A stretch of DNA of 62,000 nt from Nematostella vectensis (lineage: Eukaryota; Cnidaria; Anthozoa; Actiniaria; Edwardsiidae): contig NC_064041.1 of assembly GCF_932526225.1 (NCBI RefSeq), forward strand, positions 13,796,951-13,858,950, in the 5' to 3' direction. The notes below the pieces were generated by a model. It saw nothing but the letters and a program-made list of their open reading frames with translations, ran no database searches and had not been told where the DNA came from. Shown one piece after another: positions 12,505-23,900 of the stretch. Both the position numbers and the translations under genes were made by a program. Within the stretch, counting starts at the first letter, position 1, and each line of letters opens with the position of its first letter.

Positions 12505-13025
12505 AAAAGGCGCGAAAAATACCAGCGTTCCCGTCAACAGGCAAGGTAGATGGCGCGAAAAATGAAATGAATCCCACGCGGGCGCGAAGTTCGCGACAAA
12601 ATGATAATAGTATATTATCTATGAACTAAGTACCAAAAGTAATAATATAAAATATGAAGATAAATTGTATAGGTAGATTCAACAGTCACGGTATGTAGAT
12701 TTACTCACTGGATAAACTTTTGCTGGAATCGTCTAACATGTTATTTAAGGAAAAGAGAATTGATATATTTTCACCCTCACATTAACTCACATGTTTTAGC
12801 TTGGGTTGTCAACGCTGATGTTAAGATGGATCGTCTACATGTTTACAAGTGAATATTTAGGTTAAAAACGGATGCATATTTTAATAATAAAATAAAAAAA
12901 CTAACTGAGTATAAATGCAATACTGGGTGTAGTGTTTGGTGAGGTCGTGGGCCCCCTTCTAGTATCCCGGCCCGTCCTTCCCTTTCCACGCCCGTATTTT
13001 CCCTGCTGCAATTTGCGGACGCATC

Positions 13026-13347
13026 CAGGGGCGTACGCACAAGTTGCAGTCAAAGCATTCAAAAGCTGAATGAGGGCGTGGACCCTCATCCCGCATTCCC
13101 CGGAAGATTTCATAGCTCCCGCTTTTGGGTTCGAAATTGGCGTCAATGCGTCAGACTTTTGAAAATATCATCTGCAGACTACCATGATTAAGAAAATAAT
13201 AGTTTATATCCTCATCATATATATAAAACTACTTAATTAAAAATGAATGAGTAAACATTTGATATTTTCCCCTCGTTATTCAAATAAGATCGCCAATTTT
13301 TTTTGCAGTCCAGTGACTGCAGGCCTATAGGCTGCGTACGCCCCTAG
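13026..13347. mobile_element. hAT-like MITE candidate
   Basis: The ends aggggcgtacgca and tgcgtacgcccct are inverted matches about 320 bp apart. Ends of this kind (caggggcgta) are common in hAT-type MITEs. No transposase is present and no clear 8-bp target duplication was found, so confidence is limited. Confidence 0.45.
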
Positions 13348-15214
13348 TAGCGAATTCGCAAGAGCACATATGTTATTCATTTATTTACAAAATGTTGGTA
13401 TCTAAAAGGTACTGGAAAAGGGCTCGGCTTGTCCTAGAGCTACCTGTGTCGCTCGTTTTTACGGTGGAGAAAAAGCTACTTCGCTAGATGACGATTATTT
13501 TGTTATCTCAAGCAAAATAGTTGAAAATTAAATTTGATTTATCAAATTAAATGTTTTGTTGGTACCCTTAAGGAACAAAAAGAAAAGAAAAAAAAGTTAG
13601 CAACACCCAAGCCGTAACCTCCTTTGCAGAGCTTTCTGAACGTGAGGGTATCTCGAAAGTTCAAATATTGTCCCGAGGGGTGGGGGGAGGGGGGGGGGGG
13701 GGGGGGGGCTGCCCACACGAAAGAAGCTCACATGGGTAGTAATGCCCAAAACAGCTTGATATAAGAAGACGTCGCCATATCTTGATGAAGTGATATAGCC
13801 GTCTGTTTTCCTACTTCATAGGAGACCCCCACTTTCAACAGTTTTCTTAGAGGATGTGTGTGTGTGTGTGTTTTTTTACATAAACGCGCAGTTTTTACAT
13901 GTACCTAATAGTATTACAAGTGTACTGATAAGTAAAAGAAAAAAAGGTAGAGTTTATTGCCCGAGGATCGAACCTACTCAGATCAAATGAAACGGAAGAA
14001 AAAATAGACCATACTTCCAGACATGCGCTGAAACGCCGTATGGCAGCTAAAGCTTTACGGCTAGGCTGAAGATTTCGGCCCCAGCACCGCTATCTAGCGA
14101 ACTGTACAACACAAAGGAACCTGAGGTACCCGCGCATTAATGGGGATAGGCAATAACCAGGATCCCAGGCCTGTCTTAGTCGGTTACGCCACGCACAGCT
14201 CGTTGAGATGTAGACTGAAAAGTATCGGGGTCTTTTTCTCTTGGTAATAAGTGTTGCTATAGTAGTGTGGTAATTTCATCGCATGCACAGCAGTCTGTAA
14301 CCTAGAAATAGGAATAATATGTTGCTTGATTTAGAATTTCGTTCTGCTTTGTCCTTTCGCGCACGTGCATGTGACCTCTCCTGTGTCGCCGCTTTTAGCC
14401 CTTTGTTCTCCTGTGCTCAGTCGCGCACGTGTATATCGTGTTCGTGTTCAAAAACAAGAAAATCAAGCTGAAATATGATGAAATGTGATGTGCGCTATCT
14501 AAAACAAAATGTTCGTGTCCTCAATTTAGACAAAACGTGGAATATTTAGGCTATAAAATTCTTACACTTGCATCGCCATTGTGATCGTAGGGAGGGAAAA
14601 ACATGGGCCGTAAACTTACATGCATATGGAGGTCAATAGCCGCCTTTACGTTGTCACTAATCCGTCGTTTATCTTGTCATCATCATTTATCGTGTCATCA
14701 TTGCGGTTTTCGGTGCCTTTTTGCGTAAAAAATAGCCTCACTTTCAAATAGACTATAATTATAGCTTAGGAATTCGCTACCATCACGTCCCAAAGCAAGA
14801 TGGGTACTCGCTTACGCTAGTTTCATCAGTTGCTCAGAAGTTTGGGAATCGTGTGGAAAGGTTTATTTGGTCGGAATAATATGCTGGTATGTGATACGTT
14901 TTAATTATTCTGTTATAATTTAGCTCATTTAGCCAAGTTTCTGGTTCCCAAAGAGTAAAATTAGTTACCACAGTGTTTTGTGGTTATTATATATATAATT
15001 TTCATTAAAGTATCTAAAACTCGGGAACCTCGCAAGAACAAGCTATTTGATTGGTTGAGAAACTCGGGAAAAAATGCAATATGCACCTCCTAGGAGGTGG
15101 ATATTTTCCTGCGCCCCGAAATCAAGCAAAATGGCGGGTATAACAGCCGATTGCAAGTGTTTCCGGAAAGAAAATTGCTCTAAAGCTCGTTTTATATACG
15201 GCGGATAGTGGCTT

Positions 15215-15262
15215 AAAAAATATCCTACCACGAGCCTTCGGCTCTCGGTAGATATTTCGCCA
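15215..15262. repeat. Hairpin with TTCG loop
   Basis: Ctaccacgagcc, ttcg, ggctctcggtag forms a 12-bp stem with two mismatches closed by a c(ttcg)g loop, inside aatatcc..gatatt flanks. It is probably the centre of a foldback repeat and not a terminator. Confidence 0.5.
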
Positions 15263-15871
15263 CTATCCACCTCAATGGAAATGGTATAATTGTTAAATAT
15301 CGCCTTTTTGTAGTGCATTTGAATGATTACTAGATTACTAGCTATTACCCGATTTGTGAAGATTAATCAAGAGTTTTTTTATTAGCTCGATAAACCTTAA
15401 ATAGCCCTGTCTGCCGCCATTTTGTCATCCCAAGTCTGGCGAAGAATCCGTTTCCATCGGCTGATTTGGAGAACATGTTGCGATATTTACGATTGAATTT
15501 GGTCAATAAGGCATAAAATTTTAATTGTAGGCTGTTCTTATTTCGATATTTTCTTCTCCTCATTTGTCTTTGTCAAATTTTGGTTGAAAAATGTCAAAGT
15601 TGTGGCTGACAAGGGCTCATTATGTCTTAGCTTATGATCATTTTTGATTCTCTTTTTATTTTATTCAAGTTATTATAGGATGGTGGTTTGTTCGTGAGAG
15701 CCGTCCCAATGTCCAGGTGAGTCTCTCATAGCAAGGAGACGGGCCATTAGATACTTGAGGGGGAGGGGTGGGGGTGCACAAAAAAAAAAAAAAAAAAAAA
15801 AGAATCCAGCATCCAAGCAAATGTACGCATACCCCTCTTCTTATATTGTCCGCCATGTTCGTGACATCCAT

Positions 15872-16029
15872 CAGGGGCGTAGCCAGGGGAGATGCCCAGG
15901 GGGCCCGGGACCCCCTTTAAGCAGCCAAAAATACAGTAAATGTGTGAGACATTATCTAAAATACAGGAGAAAATGCCTTGAAAGGGCCTTTTGGGCCCCC
16001 TCCTGTTAAAAATCCTGGCTATGCCGCTG
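15872..16029. mobile_element. Short hAT-like MITE
   Basis: It starts caggggcgtagccagg and ends tcctggctatgccgctg, imperfect inverted ends about 158 bp apart with no coding content. The target-site duplication is not convincing. Confidence 0.5.
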
Positions 16030-16329
16030 CTAATTCACTATCTCGACCTGTTGACACAAATTGGCACATTTTGCCTTGATTGTATTGATAGCCTTACAAC
16101 CCTGAAAGGTACCGAATTCGCGGTTCTTTAAAGCCACCTCATCCTGATAGAAAGTCGCATTTACTAGGACAGTATTAAAAAAACTTTCATTCCATTTATT
16201 TTTTGTATTACTGTACTGTAAGGCACCGACCCTTTGACATCTTCTGACTGACCGAGAGGTGACGAAAATTAAATTTGAACAAACAAATCGCTAGAAAAAA
16301 CGAGTCAAGCGAAATTCCACAGAGAGAAT

Positions 16330-17155
16330 ATCTAGCAATCCAGCCGGTTCCCTGCTAGCAGAGGCCTCTTTTCTCTGTATTTCGCTGGGCTGGAGTTTGC
16401 GAGGAAAAGATACCTCTGCCATGGGTCGAAACTGTTTTTGTTGCGCATGCGTGAGCGTTAATAAGCGACCGACGTGCCAAAACCCGTACCATCGCGCGAA
16501 AGCTGTCAATATGCTTTGCATGGGTTTAGTCGGAAATCATTAATCAAACTGCGGTTAGTTCTCCTCTTCGAAAAAAGAAAACAACTGTTCAATTTCAATC
16601 ACCTAAAACGTCACTAAAAAGATTGAACAACAAACGCAGCAAAGACGAGTTTTGTCTTGTTTGTGAGATTAATTTCAAGACATCTGGGCAGGCGAGTTTC
16701 TTCAATGTAGATATCGCACAATTGGATTCGAAGAAAATGTTACAAAACTTTTTGGTAAACTTAGATCAGCTATTCCCAGAAGAATATGCAAAACCTGTAA
16801 ACGGAGGATTGACTCGTTAGTCAAAAGAGAGAAAATTCTGAATGAAGATAAGGCATTGAATGGCTTCTATTTTAATTCGTCGCGTGATATTTCTATGGAG
16901 GACGCCGTTTCGAATGCGGGCTTATTATCCCGCAGCGGATATACGTTTCATGCATGCGCTAGTCATTGTGGGCTCAAATAGTGGCCAGTAATTAATGAAC
17001 GGAGCATGCGCTCTGGATCTCGTCCACGATCGTGGACGGCGGTTTGATCAAACGAACTTGCGACCCATGGCAGAGGTATCTTTTCCTCGCGAACTCCAGC
17101 CCAGCGAAATACAGAGAAAAGAGGCCTCTGCTAGCAGGGAATCCAGCCGGCCGCG
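16330..17155. mobile_element. DNA element with about 95-bp terminal inverted repeats
   Basis: The segment about 16335-16432 (ccctgctagcagaggcctct, then atttcgctgggctggag) recurs inverted at about 17058-17150. The interior encodes a decayed zinc-finger-like protein. A related end (accctgctagcagagctttc) occurs near 40268, close to where the LTR retrotransposon is inserted. Superfamily not identified. Confidence 0.65.
16623..16981 (+). pseudogene. Decayed zinc-finger (four-Cys) protein fragment within the TIR element
   Basis: One frame reads DEFCLVCEINFKTSGQASFF and then a Leu-rich segment. After about 16775 the sensible reading continues in another frame with RRICKTCKRRIDSLVKREKI until TAG at 16979-16981. 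The paired CxxC motifs separated by about 50 residues resemble ZAD-like or transposon-associated zinc-binding domains. The frame change and lack of a start codon make it a broken copy. Confidence 0.45.
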
Positions 17156-17569
17156 AAGGCAGGAAAAATAATGTCGCCAGTATACTCTGTTTTTTTTTTA
17201 TAAGAACCTTTAATTTTCAGTTGAGGCTGGGCCGTTCTTATTTTTGGAGCATTTCAAGCCTCAAAAAGAAATCTCAGGCAGGTCGTTCTTACAAAAAAGG
17301 TTCTTTATAAAACGCCGTTTATAAAAAGTATAGATTGTCAATGGTCCGTCTGTTTAGGGTCTGGGATCAAAGCTCAAAGTCCAATGCAATATCAATCAAA
17401 ACAATATGTGCTTCACGTGTCAATAATTTGCATTTTATCACGCACGCAATACACGAACGCATCATAGATTCTTTCGAATTATAAAAGAACTGTCATACAA
17501 TTCTACAATTATACCCTGAAATCTAAGTTGTAGCAAAAAAGGTAAGAATTTATCTCAAAACACTCGCTA

Positions 17570-17765
17570 ATTGATTAGCTGTAGCGTAGACAAATGCTGT
17601 CAACGCGAACTAAGATTCTCCGACGTATTAGAAGAACTATACATAATACAAATAAACTTTTAAGCTTTTCCAAGTAGCAAAGAAGGTAGGGTTATTTTAT
17701 AGCAATACAAGCAAAGCCCTCTGTTGATAGTCTGCTTAGCAGCCGCTTTTAACTCTGTTGATAGC
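17570..17765. repeat. CRAT 5' flank shared by copies A and B
   Basis: The segment with gcgaactaagattctccgac and ctctgttgatagctgtaggt matches, inverted, the region upstream of copy B at about 58900-59060, and a further copy at about 60160-60320. It was duplicated along with the gene and may contain promoter sequence; no TATA box stands out. Confidence 0.6.
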
Positions 17766-17890
17766 TGTAGGTTTTTTGCCGCTCAATTTTGGGAGACTGG
17801 AGCACACTTGGATGTGTTGTGAACAAAATGGCGGCCCCCTCGCGTTTTCTTGAATGATCGTAATTTGTGCGTGATGATCTAACAGACAGC

Positions 17891-17959
17891 ATGTTGCGGC
17901 TTTTCAGGGTTGCATCGGAAAGCCATATGTTCTGCCGACTTGCCGCCAAGATGCCAAAG
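17891..17959 (+). CDS. CRAT A exon 1, presequence
   Basis: Residues 1-23. The ATG is chosen because copy B keeps the same start and length. The upstream in-frame ATG at 17867 would add MRDDLTDS, which is acidic, unlike a targeting peptide, and absent in B. Donor gtgaat. Confidence 0.8.
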
Positions 17960-20900
17960 GTGAATGCTGGCCATAATGTTAGATTTTGGGTGAATATAAT
18001 GCTTTTTTGGCGTACTACTCACTTTGTCAGTACGCCTTTAAAATCTAACCAATGTTTGCCAGATAAAAATGATTAAATTATAAATGCCACTAGTTTATTG
18101 TATTATTCCAGTGATCAGGCAACTATATAATGAACATATATATATACATTACAGTACACCTATTCTTTCAGTTAAGGTTGCACCCGCCAATCAATGTATC
18201 ATAACCCGCAGTGGTTCATGGTAAACGTATAAATGCTTGAATCTTGGTCTCTGTACGCCATTTGGACGTTTAGAGGTACATAGATAAGGAAGCTGAAGAT
18301 TTTTAGATCTGTGTTTTTTTTATTTACTCTTATTGTTTATTTATTTATTTGATACCCAGAAAGCACTGCAGTTAACGCCACATAGCTTCTCTGAGTGCAG
18401 CCTTATTTGAAATAGGTGTATATATAATACTCAAATGCCTTATCTATTTGATCTTTGCGTCTTATCTCATCTATTCTAGAGACTGGTAGGCCATTCCCCC
18501 ACTAAAAAAAAAACACCTTAAGTTTGACAAATGATACACATACATGAACTAATGAATCTACAGGTGTCATTTCAGAAGTAGGCTAGACCCAGGACCCCCT
18601 ATTACTCGTTCGCTGACTTTGCAGATGCCTCTAAATGACCCTACCACAGGGGAAAATCAAAACCGGCGGATAGTTTTTATAACAAATACTTTGACTGTCT
18701 ATTCATTTATACTTTTTTTATTATTCCAGCTGAATGCCATGTCAAAGCCAGTTATGAGTGCCACAGGGAAGTTCATGCCACGACATCTATCCATGATGGC
18801 TCTTGAAAATGATCTCCCTAAACTGCCAGTCCCCGCCTTAGATGACACAATGGACAAGTATTTAAATGCCATTCGTCCACTCATAAATGATGATGATTTT
18901 GAAAACACCCAAGAGCTTGTGAATGAGTTTAGAAAGAAAGATGGCATTGGAGAGATTCTACAGGAAAAACTACTTGAAAAAGCTAAGAAGACTGATAACT
19001 GGGTAAGCTTTTCCTGTGAACATAAATGGGCGCATGTTTTCCACAATGTCCTCCCATGATATCTCTGTGATGAGATCAAGAGAGTGCAGAAAAGAGTAAT
19101 GTCCATTGTGTCACCACAAATGAACTAAAATATTGCACAATTCAGCATTTTTAGCTATCTTTTTATCTATCTATCTTTTTAGCTATCTTTTTAAATAAAC
19201 TATAGATAACAGTTTATTTTAGTTGAAAGGTTTTGCTTGATATATTTGTACAATTCTTAAAAATTGTAATTGTTACAGCAACAATTCTTCTCATTTTTCA
19301 GATGGCTGAATGGTGGGACAATATTGCATACCTCGATGTGAGGGTACCAGTTGTAATAAACTATAATCCTTCATGCACCTTCCCCAAGGAGAACTTCTCA
19401 GATAGATTTGATTTCATCCGTTACTCGACAAGACTTATACGAACCGTCTTGAAATTCAGGCAAATGATTGACAGGTAAGTATAGTCCATTAATGGACTAT
19501 ATAGTAATCTTTGAGTTTTGAGGACATACTGTACATTTTTGAGTTGTGACTCATTTAAAGTGTCTGTCAGCCTCCATTTTGACTTCCTTACAATGATATG
19601 AAACTGTTTTTTGTGGCTATTAGGAGTGTATATTAGAGAAGAGTCATCAAGCAGATTAACTGTTCAAGATATTTACATGTGACAATTTGTTCAAAGTGCT
19701 CAATTGCAGTACTTTTGCAGTGCATTCCAATATAACAAGCATGAGAAGCTTCCTTTTCCTTTTGCTGATTTGGGTTATCTATTGCTTTGGGTTTTCTATT
19801 GATTTGGGTTTTCTATTGATTTGGGTCATCTATTGTGATGTTTTCAAAGGAACTGATAAAGTATTAAACATTGTTTTTAGCTGGTTAGTTCAAGTAATTA
19901 AACTTTGTTTTCCATTAGTCAAAACAATAACAAATAGTGGCAGACTATGGCTTTTTTATCTATTTTTTGTTTTTACAATACAACAGTTATATTTTAAATA
20001 ACAGTTATAATGTTGTGTATGCCTAAATGCATGTGAGAAGCTACCAACCATGTAGCTTTGGGCAGCTACAATGATTTGCAGATGTTTCTGCCATATTATT
20101 TAGGCCATACTGTGCTCAGCCGTTGATTGCAATTGTCTGTTTCAAAACATGAAAAAAAAAAAAAAACACGACATTGATGGCATTTCATGCAATTTGAAAA
20201 GTTCACTTTTCAGCCCAGCTCCCTCTACTTGATGTGTATGAGAATGAACTGATTCATCATTTTTATTTCAGTGAACAGTTGAGCATTGACAAGATGGGTA
20301 ACAAACCCCTCAACATGTACCAGTATAAACTTTTCCTCTGTGGATGCCGTGTCCCCCAACTCAACAGAGAAAAGTATTATGTGGCAGCAAAAGGACAAGC
20401 CAAGCATATTGTTGTTGCTCATAGAAATCAGTTCTACTCAGTTGATGTGTACGACAGTAAAGGACAACCTCTTGGGGAGTCTGAGATAGCAGCCCAGCTA
20501 CTGAAGATTGTACAGAACACAGAACCAGAGGAACCTCCCGTGGGGGTATTCACCAGTGAGAATAGAGATGTGTGGGCCAAGGAAAGATACGCAATGGCTA
20601 AAGGTGAGCAATACTCCCTGTGTCTGTCAGAAGAAATTACCTGAATAATGCATTCATGCTTTCGTGTCATACCAATATGCAATAGCCTTTTTTGTACCAC
20701 ACATCGATATGCAGATTGCTCAGAATCTTAACAGGTCTGCTATACAGTATACTGTAGTTTCCCCAAGAAAAGGCTTGTTATCCAATTATTAATCCATGCC
20801 TTGTTTGTGATAGCAATTATTTTATTATCATTGATGATTAGTGCCAGGAAGAGTTATCTGCAAATCAAAATACACACAAACCAAGTTGTAGTACAAACAT

Positions 20901-23900
20901 GATTTGATTTTAAGATGATGCCTTTCAGTGAAGTACTGGATACCTGTATGTTTTGTTACTTTCACTTCATGTAATAATTTCCATTCCCATTCAACTCAGA
21001 TCGCAATAACAGAGCCAACTTTGAGATGATTGAGAGCAGTATATGCATTCTGTGTCTGGATAAACCCTGTCCTCCATCAACACAAGTCCCAAGTATCACA
21101 GAGTGTCCATCGGACTCCGTCACAGGAAGGCAGACGCTGCATGGCGATGGTATCGAGTATAACAGCCTTAACCGGTGGTTTGATAAGCCTAACCAGGTAT
21201 GTACTGCGTAACAATGAAGTAATGAATGCTCAAGAAATACCTTTTTCTAATTTGGTTTTTAACACATACAATCCCAAAATATGCCCCCAACACCAAATGA
21301 TGAAAAATACACTATATTCATATGCAGTACTCAAGGATCCAACTAGGGGATAGATGATCTTCAAATTAAAGTGTTTTTAAAAGCAACATGCTAGAAATGA
21401 CATAACGTACAAACGGTTCTCAAAATATCAACCTGATAAATGTGTGTTTGTGTGTGAGGAGAGAGGGTGTTTTCTGTTTCTTTTTGTTTCTCTCACAATT
21501 TTCCTTAAAATCAGCCAGAAGTTGATGAACTACACACAGCCAACTCATAGAGGGGTTGAATTTTATCACTGTTACCTACTATAACATAAAAAGTAAGACT
21601 GTTAATTAAATACTCTTTAAACTAAAAGAACATGACAGGGCAGATTGACATACCTTAAGCAGACAACGGCAATGCATATGCCAATGGCAGAAAACAATGG
21701 AATTTGATTCAGAATTCAATAGCAGCATGTGGAAATGCGTCCTGTATGATACATTTTAGCAGTTTCATGGTCATTTGAGGATGGGAACGTTTTCACTAAA
21801 CTTCACTAACTATGTTTGCTGCTGTAGAAATAATGTTCTTAGTTTATTTTTATTTGTCTCTGACTATTATGTTTTGTTTATTCCATTGCAATTAAATTAT
21901 TATTGATTGCCACGTGCGAAAACATATTTTTTGATTGCGTTGTCCCAGCTGTCGTCGTCGTACTTGCTAAAGGTACCTAATGAGCCTCAAACAGACATTA
22001 ATCTCTATCAATATTAAGACACCTCCATAACTGGCACAATTTATCGTCCAAAGGGTGACTGTTATAAGAAGTTCACACTTTATTATGATTTTCACAGTTC
22101 ACAGTCAGTGAAGATGGCCATTGTGGAGTGTGTTATGAACACACCTGTGCCGAGGCTCCAACAGTAGGGAGAATGTGGGAAGAAATCATGAAAGAAAGGT
22201 TTGTTTTTTTAAAGTGCATCTCAAACTTATGCTTTCTTTGTCATCCTCTTCAAATCAAAGGAACAAACAAGAAGTTGGTATTTTTATGTGCAGCTCGGGC
22301 AAGATTGAACCCAAAATGTCTCTCAATGTTGTTATCTCTGTCAACCACCAATTCTCATTGTGTAGTACAGTAAAATATCAAGTAAGAGAAATCATCAATT
22401 TCAACCGCTTGATTTGGGGGTTTGGGCTATATTTCAATATTTTCAATTGAATTGGGCAATGATGTACAACTGCTTTGTGTTATTTCAAAGTATTTTTACA
22501 TAAATATTATTTGTCCCTTAACTTTTAATAGAATGATAACAATGGTTTACTGACATCTACTCTTTAATCATACTTAAAAACTTTGCAAATATCTTACTGA
22601 ACTCTAAGAAGTTGTTTGAACTTGGTTAGATTTGTCACAATAAAGATGGTTTGTTTTATAGAAAAGACTACAAATCCATTGAAGTAAAAGATAGATCTGA
22701 TCTCCCTGTGCCTAAAAAAATGAAGTGGAACCTGAAACCCAGTATTTTGCAAAACATGGAGACCGCTAAGGATCGTCTCGACAGGTAAGTTAAATGTAGA
22801 ATTACATACAATCGTAATGATGAATTAGAGTGATTGTGATGATCTCGGTTGTGATTGTGAAACTGAAGATGATAGTGAAGATGATAAATGTATGGCATGA
22901 CGATGATAGTGTATATTTTATGTTGTTACTGATCGTGATTATCTCGGTGGTGGTGATGATGGTGATGGTGATGGTGATGATGAATGATGATGATGATGAT
23001 GACGATGAATGATGATGACTATGATAGTGTATATTATGTTGTTACTGATTTTGATTATCCTGGTGATGATGATGGTTATGATTGAATGTTGATGATGATC
23101 ATTATAATGATGATGATCATGTTATTGACGTTGCACATTTTCTCCGTAGTTTTGTGAAGGACACAGATGTCCGGTTGTTTTCATATCAAGGCTATGGTAA
23201 AAACTTTATCAAGTCCCTCAAGCTAAGTCCAGACGCCTGGTTCCAGATATCACTTCAGCTGGCGTTCTACAGGTCAGAACCTGTTAAAGAATGTCGACCA
23301 ACCACTCCTTTGCTATTGTTTATAATTGAAAATAAAACGGTTTATTCGCAAGAAAACTTAAAAATAATAATCTACGAATGAATTCTGATACTCAGTTGAC
23401 GATTTATGATTGAAAATATCTTGGTTACTCGCTTGAATTAGCCGATGGAAATGAATTCTTTGAGTCACTCGTCATTGAGCGGGAGCATAAAATGGCGACG
23501 TAATTGGCCTTCTTTAATATCTTGTTGTACAAAGTTCCCAACGTTGAAACGATTTCTCAGCTAATCTATTAGGTCCGCCCTATTGGGGACCTTGCGCAAG
23601 ACGCGCAAAACGCAAATATTACGTAAATCGAAAGCCGACGCTATAAAAGAATAGAAAGCTGAGGTGAAATTGACTCTGGCTGATACATGTGAAATTTCAT
23701 GCCCTAGCGTGGACGATAGTGTTCGCGCCATAACCTTTGCTATGGTAGATATAAGGTTCTAGGCTTATCTATACTTTTTTTAAACTATAATTTTTGGTTG
23801 AGGATTGAGAGGATTTTTTACCCCTTCTTCTTGCCATCTCCGTCGTCGTTGCGTCCCTACTCAGCCCTTTACGAGTACTTGTTTTGACTTGTTTCTCCGT

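Larger units (their letters stand above)
12505..17570. other. Intergenic region between CRAT copies C and A
   Basis: About 5 kb without a supported host gene. It holds poly-G tracts near 13685-13708, a TG microsatellite near 13856-13870, MITE-like repeats, a hairpin near 15225, and the TIR element at 16330-17155, listed separately. A 'ccatcggctgattt' repeat at about 15455 recurs near 23440, 38715 and 57640. Confidence 0.6.

Noticed and set aside
13955-14085. tRNA-derived repeat on the minus strand (ggttcgatcctcgggca)
   Set aside because: A B-box-like word is present, but the A box and acceptor stem are not convincing.
19687-20001. 104-codon hydrophobic frame in CRAT A intron 3
   Set aside because: AT-rich, with an internal short duplication (tttctattgatttgggt); no counterpart in copy B.
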